Assembly: GCA_025965815.1 (NCBI GenBank)
Contig: JAOPWF010000316.1
Coordinates: forward strand, 1-7,811
Reading direction: 5' to 3'
Origin: Mycobacterium sp.
GTDB taxonomy: Bacteria > Actinomycetota > Actinomycetes > Mycobacteriales > Mycobacteriaceae
Length of the DNA: 7,811 bases
In this document: positions 1 through 5,564 of the stretch, piece by piece
Numbering within the stretch: the first letter of the stretch is position 1
Layout of the letters: the number at the start of each line of letters is the position of its first letter
Program-made: the position numbers and the translations under genes
Notes under the pieces: model-generated
Seen by the model: the letters and a program-made list of their open reading frames with translations, nothing else
The model's database searches: none
What the model was told of the DNA's origin: nothing

Positions 1-1
1 C

Positions 2-139
2 GGATCCCTCGCGCCGGCGGATCACTTCCGGACGGCCGTGCAGGACGCCAAGATCGGGCCGGACAAGGACATCCCGCACATCACCGCACCGGTGATCGTC
101 AAGTACATCACCGACCTGGAGCTACTCGGCTTGCTCTGA
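2..139 (+). CDS. C-terminal fragment of an unrecognised protein (5' end outside window)
   Basis: An open frame runs in from the left edge and ends at TGA 137-139, giving 45 residues that begin [15 protein letters not shown] and end [12 protein letters not shown]. Codons are strongly G/C-ending (gcc, gtg, cag, gac, atc), as expected for a real gene in this background, and no competing + strand frame looks as good. The piece is mixed charged and hydrophobic with no membrane segment. I do not recognise the family from so short a tail. The stop falls well before the repeats and insertion element downstream, so this gene appears to end naturally and not to be cut by them. That it is coding is fairly sure; its function is unknown. 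Confidence 0.6.
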   Translation, partial: GSLAPADHFRTAVQDAKIGPDKDIPHITAPVIVKYITDLELLGLL

Positions 140-163
140 CCGGTAGTCGAATTGCGCACCTCC

Positions 164-178
164 GAGCGACTTTCGCTC
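164..178 (+). terminator. short stem-loop after the first gene, possible weak terminator
   Basis: The arms GAGCGA (164-169) and TCGCTC (173-178) pair perfectly around a 3-base loop, 25 bases after the stop of the first gene. No T-run follows. The position suits a terminator, but the stem is short and could be chance. Confidence 0.25.
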
Positions 179-199
179 TGGTTGTCGCTCACTGGTGCA

Positions 200-285
200 C
201 CATCGGTGTGTCGGTGATCTTGGATGGGTTTCTGATGCACCACCATTGGTGTGTCGGTGATCTTGGATGGGTCGCCGATGCACCC
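200..285. repeat. 43-bp tandem duplication (two copies)
   Basis: Two adjacent units, 200-242 and 243-285, share a core of 25 identical bases (205-229 and 248-272) beginning GGTGTGTCGGTGATC. Each unit also ends in a near-matching (T/C)GATGCACC segment. The period is 43 bp. Units differ mainly at the C/T just before the core and at a few bases after it. It sits between the first gene's stop and the insertion element. Small open frames can be read across it, but they lack a ribosome binding site and a coding-like codon pattern. It might be a subterminal repeat left by an earlier insertion element, or a local duplication. The repeat itself is directly visible; its role is unknown. Confidence 0.85.
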
Positions 286-316
286 GAGGTGCCGTCGAGT
301 CATCGCCCTTTGTCGC

Positions 317-322
317 TTGACA
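317..322 (+). promoter_or_regulatory. consensus -35 box at the left end of the IS
   Basis: TTGACA at 317-322 is a perfect sigma-70-type -35 hexamer. At the usual spacing the downstream hexamers (around 339-346, CTCTGAGT) are poor -10 boxes, so as inserted this promoter would be weak. It is placed to transcribe the structured leader and the transposase. The same hexamer occurs near the right end (1743-1748). Confidence 0.35.
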
Positions 323-334
323 CGTGGAGGGATG

Positions 335-480
335 TCCACTCTGAGTTCTGCGGGACTCGACGGTTCCCGGGGCGTGCAGATGGTCGACAGGGCTGAGCGC
401 CGTTGAGCGCCGAACAGTGAGCGAACCGGCGTCACGCCCCGGCACCGAGATGCGGGTGCCTCCCCACTGGGATCAGCAGC
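335..480 (+). ncRNA. candidate IS110 bridge RNA (guide RNA) region
   Basis: The non-coding stretch before the transposase is strongly structured. A perfect 10-bp stem pairs CCGGGGCGTG (367-376) with CACGCCCCGG (433-442). It is extended across a small internal loop by CGGT (361-364) with ACCG (444-447). Inside it, CGCCGTT (398-404) pairs with AACCGGCG (424-431) with one bulge, leaving a loop of about 19 bases. A small 5' hairpin, GAGT (343-346) with ACTC (355-358), precedes this. The internal region holds repeated TGAGCG motifs at 394, 404 and 418. IS110 recombinases are known to use a bridge RNA encoded in exactly this position, with looped guides for target and donor DNA. Assignment rests on position plus visible structure; RNA ends and guide bases are not determined. 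Confidence 0.5.
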
Positions 481-488
481 GAGGAGGC
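458..488 (+). promoter_or_regulatory. transposase Shine-Dalgarno and SD-sequestering hairpin
   Basis: GAGGAGG at 481-487 is a strong ribosome binding site 5 bases before ATG 493, and it decides that start over the in-frame ATG at 511. GCCTCC (458-463) is perfectly complementary to GGAGGC (483-488), so the transcript can fold the ribosome binding site into a 6-bp stem. This would damp transposase translation, a common restraint in insertion elements. The pairing is visible; the regulatory role is inferred. Confidence 0.45.
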
Positions 489-492
489 TGTT

Positions 493-1746
493 ATGCAGTA
501 TGCCCCACCTATGTTGGCGACCCAACCGGCCAACGGACTCACATGCGGAATCGATTGGGCCCGTGATGATCACGCGATCGCCATCGTTGACGAACGTGGC
601 CGCCAGGTGCACCGCGGCACCGTTGAGCACAGCGCGGCGGGCCTGCGCGAGCTGCTGGCGGTGCTGGCGCGCGCCGGAGCCACCGAAGTGGCCATCGAAC
701 GCCCCGACGGGCCGGTGGTCGACGCCCTGTTGAACGCGGGCATCACCGTGGTGGTGATCAGCCCCAACCAGCTGAAAAACCTGCGTGGCCGCTACGGCTC
801 GGCCGGCAACAAAGACGACCGGTTTGATGCCTTCGTGCTCGCCGATACGTTGCGCACCGACCGGACCCGACTGCGCCCGCTGGTGCCCGACACCCCGGCC
901 ACGGTGGCGCTGCGCGCGACCTGCCGGGCCTGTAAAGATCTGATCGCGCATCGGGTCAGCGTGGCCAACCAGCTGCGCGAGCACCTCAAGCAAGTGTTTC
1001 CCGGCGCGGTCGGGCTGTTCGAAGACCTGGATTCGGTGATCAGCCTGACGTTTTTGACCCGGTTTGATTGCCAAGACCGCGCCGACTGGCTGACCCCCAA
1101 GCGGCTCGGTGGCTGGCTGAAGTCGGTGGGCTACACCGGCCGCACCGACCCGGCCCTCCTGCACGCCCGGCTCAGCGCCGCACCGCGCGGCGCCACCGGC
1201 CAGCAGGGCGCCGCCCACCTGCCCATCACCCACGCCCTGGTGGCCACCCTGAGCACCCTGGTCGAACAGATCAAAATCCTGGGCAAGCAGATCGGCGAGC
1301 AACTGGCCGCCCATGCCGACGCGCACATCTTCACCAGCCTGCCGCGTTCCGGAACCATCCGGGCCGCAAGGCTTTTGGCCGAAATCGGTGACTGCCGTGC
1401 CCGATTCCCCACCCCCGAAGCACTGATGTGCCTGGCCGGGGTGGCACCCTCGACGCGGCAGTCCGGAAAAACATGCTCGGTCGGGTTTCGCTGGGCCTGC
1501 GACAAGAACCTCCGTGATGCCGTGTGCGACTTCGCCAACGACTCCCGTCACGCCAACCCCTGGGCCGCCGACCTCTACAACCGCGCCATCGCCCGCGGCA
1601 AGGACCACCCCCACGCCACCCGCATCCTCGCCCGCGCCTGGCTCTACATCATCTGGCACTGCTGGCAGACCAACACCGCCTACAACCCCGACAACCATCG
1701 AACCCTCCAGGCCCTGCTGCAACAGCACCAACAACCCGCGGCTTGA
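493..1746 (+). CDS. IS110-family transposase (DEDD RuvC-like plus Tnp serine domain)
   Basis: This 417-residue protein moves the element by RNA-guided recombination. The N-terminal RuvC-like domain (DEDD_Tnp_IS110) spans about residues 17-180, with the acidic set D21 (in CGIDWARDDH), E69 (in VAIERPDG), D109 and D112 (in KDDRFDAFVLAD), the spacing typical of the family. A helical linker covers about 180-275. The C-terminal Tnp (transposase_20) domain, about 278-395, has LPRSGTIRAARLLAEIGD, a RF..PEAL..LAGVAP segment and S324 in RQSGKT, the likely nucleophilic serine. Length is normal for the family and no frameshift or internal stop is seen, so the copy looks functional. The ATG at 493 is supported by GAGGAGG five bases upstream. 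It resembles the IS900/IS1110 group of mycobacterial elements, but I cannot name the exact IS. Confidence 0.95.
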   Translation: MQYAPPMLATQPANGLTCGIDWARDDHAIAIVDERGRQVHRGTVEHSAAGLRELLAVLARAGATEVAIERPDGPVVDALLNAGITVVVISPNQLKNLRGRYGSAGNKDDRFDAFVLADTLRTDRTRLRPLVPDTPATVALRATCRACKDLIAHRVSVANQLREHLKQVFPGAVGLFEDLDSVISLTFLTRFDCQDRADWLTPKRLGGWLKSVGYTGRTDPALLHARLSAAPRGATGQQGAAHLPITHALVATLSTLVEQIKILGKQIGEQLAAHADAHIFTSLPRSGTIRAARLLAEIGDCRARFPTPEALMCLAGVAPSTRQSGKTCSVGFRWACDKNLRDAVCDFANDSRHANPWAADLYNRAIARGKDHPHATRILARAWLYIIWHCWQTNTAYNPDNHRTLQALLQQHQQPAA

Positions 1747-1767
1747 CACAGGGCTACTCAGAGGTGG
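1743..1767 (+). promoter_or_regulatory. right-end sequence: outward -35 hexamer and match to the left end
   Basis: TTGACA at 1743-1748 overlaps the transposase stop codon and points outward. Just beyond it, ACTCAGAGGTGG (1756-1767) is the reverse complement, bar one extra base, of CCACTCTGAGT at 336-346. In IS110 elements the excised circle joins right and left ends, and this junction can create a promoter for the guide RNA. The sequences are as stated; the role is inferred. Confidence 0.3.
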
Positions 1768-1858
1768 GCATTTCGGGCACGTCCCTCACGGCCGAACAAC
1801 ATCAGTGATCAGTTATCGGTCAGGACCGCTCCGGCATCAGGGAACCTGCGGCTGTGCC

Positions 1859-2614
1859 CTACGCTGGCGCCGCGAGGATCGCGAGTGCATCTCCACCGAC
1901 CGCCACGCCCTCTGGGCCAATTCGGTCCGCCAGTTTGCTGCGCAGCCCCGCGGCCTTGTCCGCGTCGAGGGTCAGATGATTGGAATGGGTGAATACCAGG
2001 TCAAGCCACTGCTCTCGGGAGTAGTGGACGCTGCGCGGATACGTGTGTTGTGTGACGGTGTATCCCGCAGCGGTGAGCACGGCGACAAGGTCGTCGGGGT
2101 TGCCGTCCATGGGGGTATCGGCGTCCATGTAGTCGCTGTAGATTGCGGCGAAGTCGTCATGGGTCGGCCTCGTCGGTATCAACCGGTTCCACAGCAGCGC
2201 CAGGTTGCCGCCGTCGCGCAATAGTTCACGCACCTTGGGCAGCGCGATAGCAGGATCCACCCAGTGGAAGGACGCCCCGAACACCACTAGGTCGAACATG
2301 CGTCCCGCGGGGTCCCACCGCTCGAACGTGTCGATCTCGGTCGGGACCCCCTTTTCCTGTGCAACGGCGGCCATCCGAGCGTCGGGCTCAACCGCAAGCA
2401 CGTCGGCGCCTCGTTCGGCGAGTTGCTGCGAAGCGATCCCGGTACCGGCGCCGACATCGAGGACCCGGCGAGCATCAAGCGCCACGAGGTCGTCGATCAT
2501 TTGGTCGGGGTAGCGAGGCCGGTGCGTATCGTAGCTGCGTGCCGCGCCACCAAATGAGTTGGCGCGCAGACGGTTAGTGAAAAGGTTCAATCGTGGTGGC
2601 ACGCCACCCAGCAT
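1859..2614 (-). CDS. class I SAM-dependent methyltransferase
   Basis: A 251-residue cytoplasmic protein of the Methyltransf_11/UbiE-like type, predicted to move a methyl group from S-adenosylmethionine to an unidentified small molecule. The opening SFGGAARSYDTHRPRYP (about 20-36) is the usual lead-in of this group. Motif I is VLDVGAGTG (51-59), and the acidic ribose-binding residue is E76 in LAVEPD. FDLVVFGASFHWVD (about 111-124) and LLRDGGNLALLWN follow as motifs IV and VI. Length fits the family. The ATG at 2614 has no convincing ribosome binding site; GTG at codon 5, preceded by GGGTGG, or TTG at codon 9 are possible alternative starts. It lies 222 bases downstream of the secreted-protein gene on the same strand, with a stem-loop between them, so it probably has its own promoter. 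The substrate cannot be told. Confidence 0.88.
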   Translation of the reverse strand: MLGGVPPRLNLFTNRLRANSFGGAARSYDTHRPRYPDQMIDDLVALDARRVLDVGAGTGIASQQLAERGADVLAVEPDARMAAVAQEKGVPTEIDTFERWDPAGRMFDLVVFGASFHWVDPAIALPKVRELLRDGGNLALLWNRLIPTRPTHDDFAAIYSDYMDADTPMDGNPDDLVAVLTAAGYTVTQHTYPRSVHYSREQWLDLVFTHSNHLTLDADKAAGLRSKLADRIGPEGVAVGGDALAILAAPA

Positions 2615-2782
2615 ATCGTGGCAACACGTGGTGTCCCTGAGCGCTCGGTCCCGCGTGTATCACGACCACTGCACAAGTGCAGATATCCGCGAGAAAATGC
2701 AGCGAAACTTGGGAACCTGATGGGGACCGCCACAGCCATCCGACTTAGTCATGTTGAGGAAGCGGGATTACCAGCACGAGAA

Positions 2783-2805
2783 CTGCAGATCGAGCCGATC
2801 TGCAG
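2783..2805 (-). terminator. 10-bp perfect stem-loop after the secreted-protein gene
   Basis: CTGCAGATCG (2783-2792) and CGATCTGCAG (2796-2805) form a perfect 10-bp stem with a 3-base loop. It extends outward by GAA/TTC pairing if one bulged base is allowed. It starts about 31 bases after the stop of the minus-strand secreted-protein gene, the right place for its terminator. There is no clear U-tract, which is common for mycobacterial terminators. An alternative is a protein-binding palindrome in the upstream region of the methyltransferase gene. Confidence 0.55.
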
Positions 2806-2836
2806 GTTCCGAAGGCGACGATCGTTCGACGACCCG

Positions 2837-3088
2837 CTACCGGTGGTGGCCGCCAATTAAGAAGTAGGGATATAGGGGCTGATACTGGACGGGAGGCGTG
2901 TTGGCAGTAATTTGAACATTGCCGGGTGACCCGCATTGGGTTGCCTGGCCCGCGTCGATGCAGGACAACGAGGCGGGTGCGGCGACCGATGAGGGACCGG
3001 TGGGAGCCGCTGCGGCGGCACCGGCCATTCCCAGCGCCGCGGCAGCCAGCGTGCCAGCGGTGATGGTCGTGATCGCGAAGTTCTTCAT
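2837..3088 (-). CDS. small secreted protein with signal peptide and one Cys pair
   Basis: An 83-residue protein that is probably exported through the Sec pathway. The N-terminus MKNFAITTITAG is followed by an Ala-rich hydrophobic core (about 13-27) and an AAAAAP cleavage region near residues 24-29, leaving a mature chain of about 55 residues. The mature part has two cysteines nine residues apart (CIDAGQATQC), which could form a disulfide, then a proline- and tyrosine-rich tail PPVQYQPLYPYFLIGGHHR. Short exported proteins with this GN-x-PP-x-QP-x-YPYF pattern are seen in mycobacteria and are generally uncharacterised. The start is well supported: AGGAAGG (complement of 3098-3104) lies 9 bases upstream of the ATG. 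It stands alone and diverges from the exporter operon. No function is assigned. Confidence 0.85.
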   Translation of the reverse strand: MKNFAITTITAGTLAAAALGMAGAAAAAPTGPSSVAAPASLSCIDAGQATQCGSPGNVQITANTPPVQYQPLYPYFLIGGHHR

Positions 3089-3305
3089 GGTGGTGCGCCT
3101 TCCTGGTCAGTGCGCTGAGGATCCTCGCGCATAAAGAGTGTGTCGATAGAAAAGCGCAGCACCTCTGGAGCGCGTGCCTTTACTACCAAAAGTTGTAACA
3201 AGCAAGGCGCGCAAGGTATTCCGCTGCTTGGCTGGCAACTCCGCACTTCCGCACAAAGCCGCCGAAGGCCGCGACCTACGAGAAGGAGAGCGCTCTGACT
3301 GATAG

Positions 3306-3493
3306 TGCTCGCCGGGCACAATCGTCAACATCGCCAGCACCCACTGGGGACTGCGGATCGATCACTTCTGGTGGACCGCAAATCTGGGGTCCGATCGTCT
3401 TGTCGATCGTGAGCTGGGCACTCTCGGTGCTGATTCGTGATGTCTGGCCGCGTCACTCGCGCGTCGTCGCAACGCTGACATGACGGCAGTTGT
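3306..3493 (+). pseudogene. possible remnant of an exonuclease III/EEP-type gene
   Basis: An open stretch from 3306 to the TGA at 3438-3440 reads through IVNIASTHWGLRIDHFWW and then DRLVDRELG. The WG-x-RIDH pattern is reminiscent of the C-terminal part of the endonuclease/exonuclease/phosphatase family (xthA-like, where WR-IDY/H is followed by SDHAPV). Around 3426-3493 a different frame reads LIRDVWPRHSRVVATLT before a stop, which could be the very end of the same protein after a frameshift. There is no start codon or ribosome binding site and codon use is poor. This is a weak, motif-based suggestion; chance resemblance is quite possible. Confidence 0.2.
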
Positions 3494-3671
3494 CCGCGGA
3501 CCAGCGGGCACACACCACCGGTAGGCCGCCGCAGCCGCAGCACAACCACGACGAACAGGTGCAGCCCTCTCTCGCAGAATGCACGATCGGGCGGTAGCGA
3601 GGTCTCCCCGCACCGGGATTTGGCGGCGTCGCTGGAAGCTAACAGGTGCCCATAGGTTCCGGCTGGCATGC

Positions 3672-3700
3672 TCGACGCTCAACGGTTGTAGTTTCACAAT
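3672..3700 (+). promoter_or_regulatory. candidate promoter of the exporter operon, probably leaderless
   Basis: TCGACG (3672-3677) as -35 and CACAAT (3695-3700) as -10 are 17 bases apart. Transcription would then start about at 3707, the A of the exporter's ATG. No ribosome binding site exists upstream of that ATG, which agrees with a leaderless mRNA, a frequent arrangement in mycobacteria. Each hexamer matches consensus at four of six positions, so this is a reasoned prediction only. Confidence 0.4.
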
Positions 3701-3705
3701 CGTTG
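3680..3705. promoter_or_regulatory. inverted repeat, probable MarR operator
   Basis: CAACGGTTGT (3680-3689) and ACAATCGTTG (3696-3705) are inverted copies matching at 9 of 10 positions around a 6-base spacer. The 26-bp site ends two bases before the exporter ATG and covers the candidate -10 box. MarR dimers typically bind inverted repeats of this size in the promoter of their own operon, so binding by the product of 5142-5561 would block transcription until a ligand releases it. The repeat is visible; binding is inferred. Confidence 0.65.
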
Positions 3706-3706
3706 T

Positions 3707-5152
3707 ATGGACGCTCTCAGCCGGCGGCGCAAGGTGATTATCTTGATTTCCTGCTGCCTGAGCCTGCTGATCGTGTCGATGGACGCGACCATCGTCAACG
3801 TCGCGATCCCGTCGATCCGCACCCAGCTGCACGCGTCGGCTTCTCAGCTGCAGTGGGTGATCGACGTCTACACGCTGGTGCTGGCGTCGCTGCTGCTGCT
3901 GTCCGGGGCCACCGCCGACCGATTTGGCCGCCGCCGGGTCTTTCAGATCGGGTTGACGATTTTCGCCATCGGATCGCTGCTGTGCAGCCTCGCACCTGAC
4001 ATTCACACCCTGATCGCAGCAAGGTTCATGCAGGGAATCGGCGGTTCGATGCTGAATCCCGTCGCCCTGTCGATCATCAGTCAGGTTTTCGTCGGCCGGG
4101 TGGAGCGGGCTCGTGCGATCGGCGTCTGGGGAGCCGTTATCGGCATTGCGATGGCGCTCGGCCCGATGATGGGCGGTGCGCTGATCGAGCTGGGTGACTG
4201 GCGCGCGGTGTTCTGGATCAACTTGCCGATCTGCGCCGCCGCGATTGTGCTCACCGCGATATTCGTCCCGGAGTCGCGCTCGGCCACGATGCGAGACGTC
4301 GACCCGATCGGTCAGGCGCTCGCAGTGACCTTCTTGGTCGCCGTCGTCGTCGTCCTCATCCAGGGACGAGAAATGGGCTGGACCGCCGCTCCGTCCGTCG
4401 CCCTATCGATCGTCGCGGTGTTGGCGTTGTTGGCATTTCTCCGCTACGAATCCCGGCGCAACGATCCATTCATCGACCTGCGGTTCTTCCGCAGCATCCC
4501 GTTCGCGTCGGTGACAGTGATCGCGGTATGCGCGTACGCCGCCTATGGCGCCTTCCTGTTCATGATGTCGCTGTACCTGCAGGGTGAGCGGCACTATTCG
4601 GCTGTCCACACCGGCCTGATGTATCTACCGGTTTCTGTCGCGGCTCTAGCTCTTTCGCCATTGTCGGGCCGGTTGGTCGGCCGCTTCGGCACTCGGCCGT
4701 CGCTGCTGGCGGCCGGAATCATGATCACCGCGGCGACGCTGATGCTGGCCGGTCTCACCGTCACCGCTCCGGTGTGGGCAGTAGTGGCGATCTTCGCGGT
4801 TTTCGGCGCCGGCTTCGCGATGGCCAACGCACCGATCACCACCGCGGCGGTAAGCGGCATGCCGACGGATCGCGCGGGTGCGGCCTCGGCGGTGGCCTCG
4901 ACCAGCCGACAGGTGGGCGTCAGTATCGGTGTGGCGCTGTGCGGTTCGCTCGCTGGGGCGGCTCTGACCGCAAGCACTGCCCAGTACACCGCGGACGCCA
5001 GGCCGCTGTGGTTGATGTGCGCAATGCTAGGGCTCGGGATTACCGCGCTGGGCATATGGTCGACATCACGACGCGCGATCCGTTCGGCCGAGCGGCTCGC
5101 ACCGCTCATCGCCGGGCCCTCGCAACGACAGGAGAGCGCTCATGCTGCCTAA
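3707..5152 (+). CDS. DHA2-family (EmrB/QacA type) MFS drug exporter
   Basis: A 481-residue inner-membrane proton-driven exporter of the major facilitator superfamily, 14-TM DHA2 group, expected to expel lipophilic or cationic drugs. TM1 (about 10-28) runs into the DHA2 signature MDATIVNVAIP (about 25-35). The loop between TM2 and TM3 has motif A, GATADRFGRRR (about 66-76). TM5 holds the antiporter motif C-like stretch with GPMMGGAL (about 152-159), followed by WRAVFWINLP. Hydrophobic segments continue to about residue 450, ending in a short basic, polar tail. Length is typical. The ATG at 3707 directly follows the operator with no ribosome binding site, suggesting a leaderless message. The gene overlaps the downstream MarR regulator by 11 bases, so the two form an operon. 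The substrate cannot be read from sequence. Confidence 0.93.
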   Translation: MDALSRRRKVIILISCCLSLLIVSMDATIVNVAIPSIRTQLHASASQLQWVIDVYTLVLASLLLLSGATADRFGRRRVFQIGLTIFAIGSLLCSLAPDIHTLIAARFMQGIGGSMLNPVALSIISQVFVGRVERARAIGVWGAVIGIAMALGPMMGGALIELGDWRAVFWINLPICAAAIVLTAIFVPESRSATMRDVDPIGQALAVTFLVAVVVVLIQGREMGWTAAPSVALSIVAVLALLAFLRYESRRNDPFIDLRFFRSIPFASVTVIAVCAYAAYGAFLFMMSLYLQGERHYSAVHTGLMYLPVSVAALALSPLSGRLVGRFGTRPSLLAAGIMITAATLMLAGLTVTAPVWAVVAIFAVFGAGFAMANAPITTAAVSGMPTDRAGAASAVASTSRQVGVSIGVALCGSLAGAALTASTAQYTADARPLWLMCAMLGLGITALGIWSTSRRAIRSAERLAPLIAGPSQRQESAHAA

Positions 5153-5561
5153 CCCGTTGGCGAGCCAGGTGTGGCGAACAATGTCGGCGCTGGTTAGGGA
5201 CAACACAGACACTCGGCGACGCACGGCGGTGGAGCGGATCGGCCTGCCGTTCAGCAGGATCCGCATCCTGCGACGGCTGGCGCGCCAGCAGATGACGGTC
5301 AAGCAGATCGCCGACGCGGCCACTGTCGACGCCCCGGCGGCAACCGTGGCCGTCAATGACCTCGAGAAGCGCCGCCTGGTGGTGCGCCGGACCAATCCGG
5401 ACAACCGGCGATGCAAGATCGTGTCGCTGACCGACGCCGGACGTAACGTGGTAGTCGCATTGGAGGCGATCGACGAACCTGCGCCCGCCGCACTAGCGGC
5501 GCTCAGCGACGACGACCTGACAGTCCTGCTGCAGGTGATGAACCGGCTCGCGGTTCGGTAA
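5142..5561 (+). CDS. MarR-family transcriptional regulator
   Basis: A 139-residue winged helix-turn-helix regulator, normal length for MarR. After an N-terminal helix, PFSRIRILRRLARQ (about 36-49) leads into the helix-turn-helix MTVKQIADAATVD...TVAVNDLEKRRLV (about 51-80). The wing is RRTNPDNRRCKIVSLTDAGR (about 82-101), with the conserved wing arginines and the LT-x-x-G-R motif. The C-terminal helices (about 102-139) would form the dimer interface. The ATG lies inside the end of the exporter gene (11-base overlap) and is preceded by AGGAGA (5130-5135), so translation is probably coupled. By context it represses the exporter and itself through the inverted repeat at 3680-3705, with release by a phenolic or drug-like ligand. 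The family call is firm; target and ligand are inferred. Confidence 0.92.
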   Translation: MLPNPLASQVWRTMSALVRDNTDTRRRTAVERIGLPFSRIRILRRLARQQMTVKQIADAATVDAPAATVAVNDLEKRRLVVRRTNPDNRRCKIVSLTDAGRNVVVALEAIDEPAPAALAALSDDDLTVLLQVMNRLAVR

Positions 5562-5564
5562 TTG

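Larger units (their letters stand above)
317..1770 (+). mobile_element. IS110-family insertion element (approximate ends)
   Basis: The element comprises a structured non-coding left region (about 317-492), one DEDD transposase gene (493-1746) and a short right end. IS110 elements of the IS110/IS900 group carry their long non-coding segment upstream of the transposase and usually lack clear terminal inverted repeats and target duplications, so the ends cannot be fixed from sequence alone. Clues used here are the 9-base sequence GCTTGACAC, present at 315-323 and again at 1741-1749, and an imperfect inverted match between CCACTCTGAGT (336-346) and ACTCAGAGGTGG (1756-1767). The true ends may lie tens of bases further out on either side. 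Presence of the element is secure; the boundaries are estimates. Confidence 0.7.
3089..3706. other. 618-bp divergent intergenic region
   Basis: The region separates the secreted-protein gene (leftward) from the exporter operon (rightward). The left end holds the ribosome binding site of the former (3098-3104). The right end holds the operator/promoter of the latter (3672-3705). In between, no intact gene is convincing: minus-strand open frames here lack good codon use and start signals. About 3306-3493 may carry fragments of a decayed gene. A 10-bp palindrome, GTCCGCGGAC, is at 3492-3501. AGGAGAGCGCTC at 3284-3295 is identical to the 12 bases at 5130-5141 that precede the marR-type gene's start, but here it is followed by stop codons. 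Confidence 0.6.

Noticed and set aside
200..285. The 43-bp repeat as a CRISPR array
   Set aside because: There are only two adjoining units with no unique spacers between repeats and no cas genes nearby.
208..396. A 62-residue plus-strand open frame through the tandem repeat
   Set aside because: No ribosome binding site, codon use unlike neighbouring genes, and it runs from the repeat into the structured IS leader.
511..513. The second in-frame ATG of the transposase as the true start
   Set aside because: The strong GAGGAGG at 481-487 is correctly spaced for ATG 493 and too far from 511.
22..1749. A 575-residue open frame on the minus strand across the transposase
   Set aside because: It is the antisense shadow of the well-supported DEDD transposase, with Gly/Val/Gln-rich composition, no recognisable motif and no supported start.
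3362..4006. A 214-residue minus-strand open frame overlapping the exporter start
   Set aside because: It lies opposite the exporter's first transmembrane segments, is Arg/Gln-rich with no motif, and has no supported start.
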